A stretch of DNA of 64,000 nucleotides, from positions 372,001 through 436,000 of the forward strand of contig JAVSGI010000003.1 in assembly GCA_032334235.1 (NCBI GenBank), read 5' to 3'. Source of the stretch: Paracoccaceae bacterium Fryx2 (GTDB lineage Bacteria > Pseudomonadota > Alphaproteobacteria > Rhodobacterales > Rhodobacteraceae). The notes under the pieces were generated by a model. That model ran no database searches and was not told where the DNA came from. It was given only the letters and a program-made list of their open reading frames with translations. Positions within the stretch are counted from its first letter, which is position 1; the number at the start of each line of letters is the position of its first letter. Made by a program: the position numbers and the translations under genes. Positions 12,406-21,013 of the stretch are shown here, in pieces.

Positions 12406-12436
12406 CGTGATCACGCCCCGGAAATTTGTGATCACA
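12406..12436. promoter_or_regulatory. tandem GTGATCAC palindromes upstream of sdhC
   Basis: Two perfect palindromes, CGTGATCACG (12406-12415) and TGTGATCACA (12427-12436), start 21 bp apart, the same layout as upstream of sucC. The 11-bp spacers of both pairs contain GAAA at a similar place. It lies about 150-180 bp before sdhC. It is probably an operator for a regulator of TCA-cycle genes. Confidence 0.7.
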
Positions 12437-12445
12437 TGGTCGGAT

Positions 12446-12457
12446 TTTAGCGCTAAA
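12446..12457. promoter_or_regulatory. LacI-type palindrome TTTAGCGCTAAA upstream of sdhC
   Basis: A perfect 12-bp palindrome with the central CG typical of LacI-family operators, 10 bp after the GTGATCAC pair. In alphaproteobacteria a LacI-family regulator of central carbon genes (CceR) is known; whether this is its site is inference. The CDS of such a regulator is not in this window, since the LacI-type gene at 47126 sits in a sugar operon. Confidence 0.5.
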
Positions 12458-12586
12458 CCCCGCCCACGCCCGCTGCAAAGCAGCAAAGACTCCGTGACTT
12501 GCCTGAAAAAGGCGCTATTCATCACAGCCAAGCAAAAGCCCCGGCGCGCCGTCGAAGCGCAGGCTTGCCAGACGAAAGGGATCTTC

Positions 12587-12970
12587 ATGGCCGAAGCGAA
12601 CCGGGCGACGCGCCCTCTGTCCCCCCACCTTCAGATCTACCGGATGCAACTGACCTCGGTCACGTCGATCCTGACGCGGATCAGCGGCAACGGCCTGATC
12701 ATCGGCACGATGATGGTGGTGTGGTGGCTGTTCGCCGCCGCCCAGGGGCCGGAGATGTTCGCCACCGCCAACTGGGTCCTGACCTCGTGGTTCGGGGATC
12801 TGGTGTTCACCGCCTCGCTCTGGGCAGTGTGGTATCACTTCTTCGCCGGCCTGCGGCACCTCTACTTCGACACCGGGCGCGGGCTCGAGATCCACGTCGC
12901 AGAGCGGCTGGGCTGGGCCTGCATCATCGGGTCGGTCATCATGACCGTGCTCACGATCATCGTCATCTGA
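12587..12970 (+). CDS. sdhC: succinate dehydrogenase cytochrome b556 subunit
   Basis: A 127-residue membrane anchor of complex II with three transmembrane helices. It has the family signatures RPLSPHLQIYR near the N-terminus and the heme-ligand histidine in HFFAGLRHLYFD. The ATG at 12587 follows GAAAGGGA; the upstream extension is not family-like. It is the first gene of sdhCDAB. Confidence 0.95.
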   Translation: MAEANRATRPLSPHLQIYRMQLTSVTSILTRISGNGLIIGTMMVVWWLFAAAQGPEMFATANWVLTSWFGDLVFTASLWAVWYHFFAGLRHLYFDTGRGLEIHVAERLGWACIIGSVIMTVLTIIVI

Positions 12971-12980
12971 GGAAACCGCC

Positions 12981-13352
12981 ATGCGCTACATCACCGACCG
13001 CAAACGCGCGAACGGCATGGGGGCCGCCAACCACGGCACCGGCCGCCACTGGTACATGATGGTCAGCGCCGTGGGCCTCGCCGCCCTGGTGCCGATTTTC
13101 ATCTATTACTTCGGCACGGCACTGGGTCAGGGGCACGAGGCGGTGATCGCGATCTTCTCGCGCCCGCTCCCGGCGATCCTGACCGCGCTCGTGCTGTTCT
13201 TCGGGATGCGCCATTTTGCCGAAGGCGCCACCGTGATGATCGAGGATTATGCCCAGGGCATCACCCGCCGCCTGCTGGTGATCTGCGCGCAATCCTTCTC
13301 CTACGGCCTGATGGCCATCGGGCTTTTCGCGCTGGCCAAGATCGCGCTGTGA
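12981..13352 (+). CDS. sdhD: succinate dehydrogenase membrane anchor subunit
   Basis: A 123-residue membrane protein with three predicted helices, beginning MRYITDRKRANGMGAANHGT as in other alphaproteobacterial SdhD. It contains the conserved histidine in GMRHFAEGATVMIEDY. It sits 10 bp after sdhC and 9 bp before sdhA. With SdhC it holds the quinone site and heme of complex II. Confidence 0.94.
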   Translation: MRYITDRKRANGMGAANHGTGRHWYMMVSAVGLAALVPIFIYYFGTALGQGHEAVIAIFSRPLPAILTALVLFFGMRHFAEGATVMIEDYAQGITRRLLVICAQSFSYGLMAIGLFALAKIAL

Positions 13353-13361
13353 GGAACTGAC

Positions 13362-15164
13362 ATGACTGCTTACACATACGAGACGCATGAATATGACGTC
13401 GTGGTGGTTGGTGCCGGCGGGGCCGGCCTGCGCGCGACGCTGGGCATGGCCGAACAGGGGCTGCGCACCGCCTGCGTCACCAAGGTGTTCCCGACCCGCA
13501 GCCATACGGTCGCAGCCCAGGGCGGAATCGCGGCCAGCCTGTCGAACATGGGCCCCGACAGCTGGCAGTGGCACATGTATGACACCGTGAAGGGCTCCGA
13601 CTGGCTGGGCGACACCGACGCGATGGAATACCTCGCACGCGAGGCGCCCAAGGCGGTCTACGAGCTTGAACATTACGGCGTGCCCTTCTCGCGCACCGAA
13701 GACGGCCGCATCTACCAGCGCCCGTTCGGCGGCCACACCACCGAATACGGCGAAGGCCCGCCGGTGCAGCGCACCTGCGCCGCCGCCGACCGCACCGGCC
13801 ACGCCATCCTGCACACGCTCTACGGCCAGAGCCTGAAGCAGAAGGCCGAATTCTTCATCGAATACTTCGCGCTCGACCTGATCATCACCGAGGGCCGCTG
13901 CACCGGCATCGTCGCGTGGAAACTCGATGACGGCACGATCCACGTCTTCAACGCCAAGATGGTGGTGCTGGCCACCGGTGGCTACGGCCGCGCCTATTTC
14001 AGCGCGACCTCGGCCCACACCTGCACCGGCGACGGCGGCGGCATGGTCGCCCGCGCGGGCCTGCCCTTGCAGGACATGGAGTTCGTGCAGTTCCACCCCA
14101 CCGGCATCTACGGCTCGGGCTGCCTGATCACCGAAGGCGCGCGCGGCGAGGGCGGCTACCTGACCAACTCCAACGGCGAACGGTTCATGGAACGCTACGC
14201 GCCGACCTACAAGGATCTGGCGTCGCGTGACGTGGTTTCCCGCTGCATGACGATCGAGATCCGCGAAGGCCGCGGCGTGGGCCCCGACAAGGACCACATC
14301 CACCTGAACCTCAACCACCTGCCCGCCGAAACCCTGGCCCTGCGCCTGCCCGGCATCTCCGAAAGCGCCCGCATCTTCGCCGGCGTCGATCTGCTGAAAG
14401 AGCCGATCCCGGTGCTGCCGACCGTGCATTACAACATGGGCGGCATCCCGACCAATTATCTGGGCGAGGTGCTGAACCCGCAGCCCGGCAACCCCGACGC
14501 CATCTTCCCCGGCCTGATGGCGGTGGGCGAGGCCGGCTGCGCCTCGGTCCACGGCGCCAACCGGCTCGGCTCCAACAGCCTGATCGACCTCGTGGTGTTC
14601 GGCCGCGCCGCCGCGATCCGCGCGGGCCAGATCGTCGACCCCAAGGCGCTTTCCCATGCCGTGAACAAGGTCGAGGTAGACCGCGCCCTGTCGCGCTTCG
14701 ACGACCTGCGCCACGCGAAAGGCCACACCCCGACCGCCGAGCTGCGGCTGGAAATGCAGAAGACCATGCAGGCCAACGCCGCCGTGTTCCGCACCGACAA
14801 GGTGCTGGCCGAAGGCGTGGAGAAGATGACCGTGATCGCGGGCAAGCTGGCCGACCTCCAGGTTACCGACCGCAGCATGATCTGGAACTCCGACCTGATG
14901 GAGACGCTGGAACTGACCAACCTGATGCCGAACGCGCTGGCCACCATCGTCGCGGCCGAGGCCCGCAAGGAATCGCGCGGCGCCCACGCCCACGAGGATT
15001 ACCCCGACCGAGACGACGTGAACTGGCGCGTCCATTCCATCGCCCATGTCGAGGATACCCGCGTCACGCTTTCCACCCGCCCGGTCCACCTCGACCCGCT
15101 GACCAAGTTCGAGAACGGCGGCATCGACCTCAAGAAGATCGCCCCGAAAAAGCGGGTTTACTGA
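13362..15164 (+). CDS. sdhA: succinate dehydrogenase flavoprotein subunit
   Basis: A 600-residue FAD-containing catalytic subunit of complex II, oxidising succinate to fumarate. The dinucleotide-binding motif [12 protein letters not shown] begins near residue 9. The covalent-flavin histidine lies in [15 protein letters not shown]. The active-site region includes [13 protein letters not shown] and [18 protein letters not shown]. Its stop overlaps the start of the following lipoprotein gene. Confidence 0.98.
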   Translation: MTAYTYETHEYDVVVVGAGGAGLRATLGMAEQGLRTACVTKVFPTRSHTVAAQGGIAASLSNMGPDSWQWHMYDTVKGSDWLGDTDAMEYLAREAPKAVYELEHYGVPFSRTEDGRIYQRPFGGHTTEYGEGPPVQRTCAAADRTGHAILHTLYGQSLKQKAEFFIEYFALDLIITEGRCTGIVAWKLDDGTIHVFNAKMVVLATGGYGRAYFSATSAHTCTGDGGGMVARAGLPLQDMEFVQFHPTGIYGSGCLITEGARGEGGYLTNSNGERFMERYAPTYKDLASRDVVSRCMTIEIREGRGVGPDKDHIHLNLNHLPAETLALRLPGISESARIFAGVDLLKEPIPVLPTVHYNMGGIPTNYLGEVLNPQPGNPDAIFPGLMAVGEAGCASVHGANRLGSNSLIDLVVFGRAAAIRAGQIVDPKALSHAVNKVEVDRALSRFDDLRHAKGHTPTAELRLEMQKTMQANAAVFRTDKVLAEGVEKMTVIAGKLADLQVTDRSMIWNSDLMETLELTNLMPNALATIVAAEARKESRGAHAHEDYPDRDDVNWRVHSIAHVEDTRVTLSTRPVHLDPLTKFENGGIDLKKIAPKKRVY

Positions 15165-15475
15165 TGCGCCGCGCCCTGATCCTCGTCACCCTGCTGGCGG
15201 CCTGCGACCCGCAGGCGATGGCCGATGACGTGGCCCGCCGCGCCGCGCGCACCGTGGTGCTGCCGGTGGTGCAGCAATACATGCCGGGGCCGCAGGCCGA
15301 GGGCGTCACCACCTGCGTGATCGACAACGCCTCGGCCGCCGAAATCGCGGCACTGGCGCGCGATGTCGGCACCCGGGCCGGCACCAGCACGGTGCAGACC
15401 GTGCTGACCGTCGCCCGCCGACCCGCCACGCTGCAGTGCATCCTCGGGGCGGGCCTGCCGCCGCTGGGGGCCTGA
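15164..15475 (+). CDS. small lipoprotein of unknown function between sdhA and sdhB
   Basis: A 103-residue protein with a short hydrophobic leader ending in a lipobox (LLAAC at about residues 10-14), then an alanine-rich helical domain with two cysteines (TTCVID and LQCILG). Its ATG shares a base with the sdhA stop (TGATG), so it is translationally coupled. No domain was recognised. It may be an envelope protein that is only co-expressed with complex II. Confidence 0.72.
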   Translation: MRRALILVTLLAACDPQAMADDVARRAARTVVLPVVQQYMPGPQAEGVTTCVIDNASAAEIAALARDVGTRAGTSTVQTVLTVARRPATLQCILGAGLPPLGA

Positions 15476-15479
15476 GGCC

Positions 15480-15767
15480 ATGCGCGCCGCCGTCCTGCTG
15501 CTTGCCGCCCTCGCCGCCTGCGGCCCGGTCACGCGCGAGCAGGCCGAACGCGCCTGCTACGAGCGCGCGCGCCTCGCCGAGGCGCCGCGCGGCATGGCGG
15601 GCCTTGGCGTCGGCAACAGGGGCGTGGCGGGCAAGCTCAGCGTCACCGTGACCTCCGACTACCTGATGGGCCGCGACCCCTCGGCGATCTACGACCAATG
15701 CGTCTACCAGAAATCCGGCCTGCCGCCGTCGCAGCCGCTCTATTCCCGCACTGACTGGAAGGGTTAA
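15480..15767 (+). CDS. second small lipoprotein of unknown function between sdhA and sdhB
   Basis: A 95-residue predicted lipoprotein: a leader of about 13 residues with lipobox LAAC, then a region rich in Arg/Glu (REQAERACYERARLAE) and a C-terminal part with YDQCVYQKSG. Both mature-part cysteines may pair. It begins 4 bp after the first lipoprotein gene and ends 3 bp before sdhB, so the operon is continuous. Function unknown. Confidence 0.7.
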   Translation: MRAAVLLLAALAACGPVTREQAERACYERARLAEAPRGMAGLGVGNRGVAGKLSVTVTSDYLMGRDPSAIYDQCVYQKSGLPPSQPLYSRTDWKG

Positions 15768-15770
15768 CCC

Positions 15771-16547
15771 ATGGTTCAGCTCACGCTGCCCAAGAACTCG
15801 AAGATCCGCACCGGCAAGACCTGGCCGAAGCCCGAAGGCACCAACGTCCGCAAGGTGAATGTCTATCGCTGGAACCCCGACGACGGCGAAAACCCGCGGG
15901 TCGACACCTATTTCATCGACACCGACAAATGCGGCCCGATGGTGCTCGACGCGCTGATCAAGATCAAATCCGAAATCGACCCGACGCTGACCTTCCGCCG
16001 CTCCTGCCGCGAAGGCATCTGCGGATCCTGCGCGATGAACATCGACGGCATCAACACGCTGGCCTGCACCTACGGGCTTGACGAGATCAAGGGCGACATC
16101 AGCATCTACCCGCTGCCGCACATGCCGGTGATCAAGGACCTGATCCCCGACCTGACCCTGTTCTACGCCCAGCACGCCTCGATCATGCCCTGGCTCGAAA
16201 CCAAGACCAGCAGCCCCAGCAAGGAATGGCGCCAGTCGATCGAAGACCGCGCCGAACTCGACGGGCTTTACGAATGCATCATGTGCGCCTGCTGCTCGAC
16301 CTCCTGCCCCAGCTACTGGTGGAACTCCGACCGCTACCTCGGCCCGGCCACCCTGCTGCACGCCTACCGCTGGATCATCGACAGCCGCGACGAGGCGACC
16401 GGCGAGCGGCTGAACGCGCTGGAAGACCCGTTCAAGCTTTACCGCTGCCACACCATCATGAACTGCACCAAGACCTGCCCCAAGGGGCTGAACCCGGCCA
16501 AGGCGATTGCCGAGATCAAGAAGATCATGGTCGAACGGGTGGTCTGA
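15771..16547 (+). CDS. sdhB: succinate dehydrogenase iron-sulfur subunit
   Basis: A 258-residue iron-sulfur subunit of complex II. The [2Fe-2S] ligands are C79, C84, C87 and C99 in the region [12 protein letters not shown] and LACTYG. The [4Fe-4S] and [3Fe-4S] ligands lie in [15 protein letters not shown] and [14 protein letters not shown]. It completes sdhCDAB despite the two lipoprotein genes inserted before it. A double palindrome that may end the transcript follows at 16581. Confidence 0.98.
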   Translation: MVQLTLPKNSKIRTGKTWPKPEGTNVRKVNVYRWNPDDGENPRVDTYFIDTDKCGPMVLDALIKIKSEIDPTLTFRRSCREGICGSCAMNIDGINTLACTYGLDEIKGDISIYPLPHMPVIKDLIPDLTLFYAQHASIMPWLETKTSSPSKEWRQSIEDRAELDGLYECIMCACCSTSCPSYWWNSDRYLGPATLLHAYRWIIDSRDEATGERLNALEDPFKLYRCHTIMNCTKTCPKGLNPAKAIAEIKKIMVERVV

Positions 16548-16580
16548 CAGGTCCACCGCCTGCCCCGGGCGCGCCCGCCC

Positions 16581-16623
16581 AAGAGTTTTGCAAAAACTCT
16601 TGCAAAATCCTTGCAAGGATTTT
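16581..16623 (+). terminator. double palindrome after sdhB, probable terminator
   Basis: Two adjacent inverted repeats: AAGAGTTTTGCAAAAACTCTT (near-perfect, 16581-16601, 21 bp; the mismatch is at the centre) and the perfect 20-mer at 16604-16623 with half-sites AAAATCCTTG and CAAGGATTTT. The second ends in TTTT and can act as an intrinsic terminator for the sdh operon. Similar TTTTGCAA-rich palindromes are common between genes in Rhodobacterales (from memory). Confidence 0.65.
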
Positions 16624-16683
16624 GGTCCCGGCCCGCGCGCCCGCGCCCCAAGGCCCCCGGCCCCGCCCGGCCCTGCCTGCGGG

Positions 16684-17421
16684 TCAGATCATCGGCGGTC
16701 CGCCGAGATGCAGGTAGGCCGTGTCGAAATCGGCAAAGGCCACCAGCCGGTCGAAATCGTCAAACCGCACATAGCCGTTCTGGAAGGTCATCATGCCGCC
16801 CTCGCGCAGCAGCCGCAGGCTGCGGTTGACGTGAATGGCGCTCAGGCCCAGCGCATCGGCCAGCAGGTATTGCGTCAGCGGGCAGGCAAAGCCATCAGCC
16901 CCGTGCAGCCCCACCAGCCGAAGCCGCGCCCCCAGTTCCAGGAACAGATGCGCCGTGCGCTGCGCCGCACTGCGCTTTCCGAGACGGACCAGGTGTTCCA
17001 CAAGCAACGCCTCGTCGCGCGCCCCGGCCCAGAGGATCGCCACCGCCAGCCGAGGCGTCCCGACAAAGGCCGCCAGCAACTCCTCGCGCAGCACCTCGGA
17101 TGCCCGCACCCGCGTGACGGGGGACATGCCGTGGTTGGCCTTGCGGTACAGCACGCCGCGCAGGCCGGGAAAGTCGCCGGGAATCTGGAAATCGACAATA
17201 TGGCGGGCGCCGTTGCGCAGCAGCTTGTAGGTGCAGCTCCAGCCCTCCGCCAGGATGAAGGCCGATTGCCCCGACTGCCCCTGCCGCACCAGATCGCGCC
17301 CCGCCTCGAAACAGCGGCTGCGCTGGTGCAGCCCCGCAAGCACGGCGCTCTCATCCTCGGAAAGGGCGACGAAGGCTTCGATCTTGCGGGCCAGCGGGCT
17401 TGATGGAAACATCACGGTCAT
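16684..17421 (-). CDS. Crp/Fnr-family transcriptional regulator
   Basis: A 245-residue regulator. An N-terminal cyclic-nucleotide-binding-like beta-barrel (residues about 20-130, including GQSGQSAFILAEGW and FQIPGDFPGLRG) is followed by a helix-turn-helix near residues 180-205 with LADALGLSAIHVNRSLRLLR. No Fnr-type N-terminal cysteine cluster is seen. The start at 17421 follows GGAAAGG. It converges on sdhB and is the nearest regulator to the suc/sdh genes, which makes it a candidate for the TGTGATCACA pairs. A regulator named AkgR is reported near sdh in R. sphaeroides, but I cannot confirm orthology. Confidence 0.9.
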   Translation of the reverse strand: MTVMFPSSPLARKIEAFVALSEDESAVLAGLHQRSRCFEAGRDLVRQGQSGQSAFILAEGWSCTYKLLRNGARHIVDFQIPGDFPGLRGVLYRKANHGMSPVTRVRASEVLREELLAAFVGTPRLAVAILWAGARDEALLVEHLVRLGKRSAAQRTAHLFLELGARLRLVGLHGADGFACPLTQYLLADALGLSAIHVNRSLRLLREGGMMTFQNGYVRFDDFDRLVAFADFDTAYLHLGGPPMI

Positions 17422-17604
17422 GCGCCTTTCCTTACTCTGACGCACGGGCGACGGCAGCCCCGAGACGATACCGCCGCACAAGAAAATAAATATTCAAAAC
17501 AAACATGGATCAGTGCGGCACGTTGCCGGCATTCGTGCTAGTCTGCCCGGGCCACTCGGGCAGATCCCTCTGTCCCTGGCCCATTTTCTGAAAGACATGA
17601 CCCT

Positions 17605-17847
17605 ATGGCCTTAGTTTCAGACGTTGCCGGCATGGCAGCGCTCTCGATCTGCGAATCTCTCCTGCTGGCGCTGAATGATCGCAGCGTGCTCGCTGAAAGC
17701 GAGATTATCGGCATCCTGACGGATGCGGCAGCAGCACATCAATCCGCATCGGAAAAGGCCGGTGGCGAAGGCCCGCACGGCGCCGCAGCAGCACTGATCA
17801 ATGGAATCATCGACGGCGGCAATTCGGTGCGTCACCCCAGATCCTGA
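17605..17847 (+). CDS. small conserved-type protein of unknown function
   Basis: An 80-residue protein with a helical, leucine-rich first half (ICESLLLALNDRSVLAESEI) followed by TDAAAAHQSA. This pattern resembles short hypothetical proteins common in alphaproteobacteria. The ribosome site is weak (GAAAGA). It is transcribed away from the Crp/Fnr gene. No function is suggested. Confidence 0.5.
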   Translation: MALVSDVAGMAALSICESLLLALNDRSVLAESEIIGILTDAAAAHQSASEKAGGEGPHGAAAALINGIIDGGNSVRHPRS

Positions 17848-18016
17848 CCCCGCAACCGCGCCGCGCCGTCCCGAACGCAGTCGGCAGACGCCCTCGGCGC
17901 CTCGGGCGGCCGGGCCGGTCGAAATCCTTGCCAAAACCTTGATGTGTCGGATTATCTTCTTTGTTTTCAATGAGAAGCCGGAGTTTTCACGCGTGAAAAC
18001 CCCGGCCCCGGCATCC

Positions 18017-18382
18017 TCAATGAACCCGAACCCTGCCCATTTCTGCATAGGCCGCTGCATTCGGGCAAAACCCGCAATCGGCCGGTTCCAGATCATCGGC
18101 ATGGGCCAGCGCCGAAACGCAGACCTTGCGCGCGCCGCAGGTGGCACAGGTTTCCATCAGGTCGAGATACTCGGCATAGGCCTGCTGCAACTCGGCTTCG
18201 GTCAGGCCGAACACGGCGGCCATCTTCGCCATGCGCTCGGGCACGGCGGCGGGCATCCGCACGAAGCGGACCACCTGTTCGCGGGTCATGCCCATGTCGT
18301 CAAGCTCTCGGTCCGAAAGGTGGCTCACCTCTTGCAGGCTGCGCCACTGATCTATCATGGCCTGAATGCGTTCGCGGATCAT
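18017..18382 (-). CDS. DUF6455-type cysteine-rich small protein
   Basis: A 121-residue protein. The N-terminal helical region (SHLSDRELDDMGMTREQVV) resembles DUF1127-type motifs. The C-terminal half carries the cysteine pattern CATCGARKVC followed by CGFCPN, which could bind a metal or redox cofactor; this is the DUF6455 pattern as I know it. Two adjacent ATG codons (18385 and 18382) follow GGAG; the second has the better spacing. A longer upstream frame exists but is not family-like. Confidence 0.75.
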   Translation of the reverse strand: MIRERIQAMIDQWRSLQEVSHLSDRELDDMGMTREQVVRFVRMPAAVPERMAKMAAVFGLTEAELQQAYAEYLDLMETCATCGARKVCVSALAHADDLEPADCGFCPNAAAYAEMGRVRVH

Positions 18383-18540
18383 CATCGGTCTCCAAGGGAA
18401 TGTCTTGGTGGCAAGACCCTGCAGCAAGCCGTGGCGGCCTGCCATGACCTTGATCAAATGGTCGGCCGATCGCCTTCCCCCGGGCTGATCCTTGGGGGCT
18501 GCCGACCGCGACAGACGAATTTTCGTAGAAAATTCGCGCC

Positions 18541-19191
18541 TCACCCCGCCAGGTAGCGCAGGCCCTGCGTCACGTCTGTTCGCACCGCCAGGCGCAGGCC
18601 GGGTTCGTCCCCGGCCTTCAGGGCGGCCAGGATGACGCGGTGGTGGTGCGGCGGTTCGTTGCGCCGCAGCCGGGTGTAAAGTGCGCGCATCGTCGGGCCA
18701 AGCTGCAGCCACACCGTCTCGGCGATCGCCAGCATCGCCGGGGCCTGGGCGCGCAGGTAGAGCGTGCGGTGAAACTCGAGGTTGGTGCGGATGTAGGCCA
18801 CCGCATCCTGCCGCGCCACGGCCTCGGCATTGGCGGCGTTGATCGCGGCCAGCCGGTCGATCAGCGCGAAATGGGCGCGCGGCATGGCGCGCGCCGCCAG
18901 TTCCGGTTCCAGCAGCGCCCGGATCGCCGCCAGTTCCTCGATCCGCTCCGATGTCAGCTGCGGCGTCGAGACCCGCCCCGAGGACGACAGCGTCAGCGCC
19001 CCTTCTGCCACCAGCCGCCGCAGCGCCTCGCGCGCGGGCGTCATCGAGACATCGAAGCTTTTCGCCAGCCCGCGCAGCGTCAGCGCCTGGCCGGGGGCAA
19101 GCTCGCCATGCATCACCTGGCTGCGCAGCGTGCGATAAACGCGGTCATGGGCGGCAAGCGTGCTGTCGGTGGGCGGGGTGGTCGGGGCCAT
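18541..19191 (-). CDS. GntR-family regulator with FCD domain
   Basis: A 216-residue FadR-subfamily regulator. The winged helix-turn-helix occupies residues about 15-80 (GLAKSFDVSMTPAREALRRL). The C-terminal FCD ligand domain contains the metal-binding pattern NLEFHRTLY and a late histidine cluster PPHHHRVILAAL. No obvious target operon is adjacent, so the effector is unknown. Confidence 0.9.
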   Translation of the reverse strand: MAPTTPPTDSTLAAHDRVYRTLRSQVMHGELAPGQALTLRGLAKSFDVSMTPAREALRRLVAEGALTLSSSGRVSTPQLTSERIEELAAIRALLEPELAARAMPRAHFALIDRLAAINAANAEAVARQDAVAYIRTNLEFHRTLYLRAQAPAMLAIAETVWLQLGPTMRALYTRLRRNEPPHHHRVILAALKAGDEPGLRLAVRTDVTQGLRYLAG

Positions 19192-19289
19192 GGTGCCAGG
19201 GGGTCAAAGGCGCGGAGCGCGCGGATCAGCGCATCTAAACACGCCATCGCCCGCATGGGAATGCCGCTGTCGGCGGCGCGCCCGCCCGG

Positions 19290-19976
19290 TCAGCCGTCGA
19301 ACTGCCAGCCGTGCAGCGCCTGCCCTTCGCTTTTCAGCCAGCGCCGGGGCGCGGCGTGGCCGGGGCAAAGCTGCGCCACCACCGCCCAGAAGGCGGGCGA
19401 GTGGTTCATCTGCGCCAGATGTGCCACCTCGTGCGCCGCGACGTAATCCAGCACTGCGGGCGGCGCCATGATCAGCCGCCAGGAGAACATCAGCCCGCCC
19501 GCAGCGGTGCAGGAACCCCAGCGCGACCGGGTATCGCGCAGCGTCAGGCTGCGGTAGGGGCGGCCGAGGGCTGCCGCATGGCGGTCGCAGGCCTCGGCCA
19601 GCCGGTCGCGGGCCCGCAGTTTCAGGTAAGCGCCGACCCGGGTCGCCACCCGTGCGGCGTCGCCCGGCACCAGCAGCGAATCGCCCTCGATCCGGATCAG
19701 CCGCCCGGACCCGGGGCTCAGCACCAGCCCGTGCCCCTCGACCGGCACCACCGCCCCCAGCGCCACGCTGGCCGCTTTCGGCACGCCCGCCAGCGCCTTG
19801 CGGATCCAGCCTTCCTGATCGCGCAGGAAGGCCAGCGCCTCGGCCTCGCGGGCGCGCAGCGGCAACGACAGGGTGACGCGCCCGTCAAGCCGCGACACCC
19901 GCAACGAAAACCGCCGGGCGGTGGCCGAGCGGCGCAGGGTGATCTCGACAGGCGGGGCGCCGGGAAGGATGGGCAT
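19290..19976 (-). CDS. YgjP-type (DUF45) zinc metallopeptidase
   Basis: A 228-residue protein of the YgjP/WLM-like M48 group. Residues near 190 carry HEVAHLAQMNHSPAFW, the zinc motif HExxH with a third histidine, and RSRWGSCTAAGG is the conserved stretch before it. The start at 19976 (MPILPGAPPVEI) follows GGAGACCC. The physiological substrate is not known for the family. Confidence 0.88.
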   Translation of the reverse strand: MPILPGAPPVEITLRRSATARRFSLRVSRLDGRVTLSLPLRAREAEALAFLRDQEGWIRKALAGVPKAASVALGAVVPVEGHGLVLSPGSGRLIRIEGDSLLVPGDAARVATRVGAYLKLRARDRLAEACDRHAAALGRPYRSLTLRDTRSRWGSCTAAGGLMFSWRLIMAPPAVLDYVAAHEVAHLAQMNHSPAFWAVVAQLCPGHAAPRRWLKSEGQALHGWQFDG

Positions 19977-20146
19977 GGGGTCTCCGTGGCTGGCCTTGCC
20001 AGCATAGCCGACAGGGCGGCGGGCGAAAGCCCCGACGCATCCCCCGGCGGGCCGGATCGCGGGCGGTGCAAAAGCCTTTGACACCCGCCTGCCCTTGTGG
20101 CAAGCGACGCCTCTACTGCATCCGCCAGCCTTGCAAGGGGACCATC

Positions 20147-20482
20147 ATGCCCAAGGAAGAATGGGGCACGAAGCGTATTTGTCCCACGACCGGGAAACGC
20201 TTCTACGACCTCAACAAATCGCCGATCGTCAGCCCCTACACCGGCGAGGTCGTCGATATCGAGATCGCGCGCCGCAAGATGGCCGCCGCCGTCATCTCGC
20301 GCGTTGTCCCCGAGAAGGACGACGACGTTCTGGTTGACGATCTCGAAGCCGATGACGATCTGCTGGAAACCGGCGTTGCCGATGACCCGGAACTGGATGA
20401 CGACCTGCTGGAAGACGACGCCGACGACAACGTGTCGCTGGACGATCTGGCCGATGTCGCGGGCAACGAGGAAGACGTCTGA
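20147..20482 (+). CDS. TIGR02300 (FYDLN-acid) family protein
   Basis: A 111-residue protein. The N-terminal domain contains GTKRICPTTGKRFYDLNKSP, the family signature, with a single visible CP motif. The C-terminal 50 residues are almost all Asp/Glu/Leu/Val, an acidic disordered tail. The ATG at 20147 follows AAGGGG. The family is widespread in alphaproteobacteria and its function is unknown. It precedes tRNA-Ala by about 110 bp. Confidence 0.93.
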   Translation: MPKEEWGTKRICPTTGKRFYDLNKSPIVSPYTGEVVDIEIARRKMAAAVISRVVPEKDDDVLVDDLEADDDLLETGVADDPELDDDLLEDDADDNVSLDDLADVAGNEEDV

Positions 20483-20595
20483 CGAAAATCGGACGGTGCG
20501 CGATTTGGCGCGGGGTTCGGTGCTTTTCCTCTTGCACCCCTCCGCGCCCTCGCCTAAATACCCGCAGCGGCCCGGAAACAGGCCGCACCTCCGGT

Positions 20596-20671
<76 letters not shown>

Positions 20672-21013
20672 AACTTCCCGTTAATCCTCAATGGCATGGG
20701 AAGTGCCTGACTTGAACGGAATGTCACTCGGACACCGCAAGTCATGACCCGATGTTTACGGCAGCAAAGCTGAGCCCGCCGGTCAGGTCGCGTTGTTCTG
20801 TCGGCAAACCTGAACGCTTAAGTGCCCGTCCATCGCGGCGAAGGCTGCGGCTTCCGTGGCTGTCAGAATGCCGACAACCGACCGGCGCCCGACGGCGCGA
20901 ACCCGGGCGACGCAGCCCGGTGCGGGCCATGCTGCCACTCGCGGCGCATTGCGGGTTGCCTCTGCCGTGACCCGGGACCAGACTGCCGCCGCAAAACCGT
21001 GCCGGAGGCCGAT
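20672..21013. other. gene-free stretch after tRNA-Ala
   Basis: No convincing coding region. An inverted repeat TGACTTG (20708-20714) / CAAGTCA (20738-20744) could form a hairpin after the tRNA. An open frame runs into the following hydrolase gene but lacks family similarity before 21014. I saw no repeat of the tRNA 3' end further right that would mark an integrated element. Confidence 0.5.
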
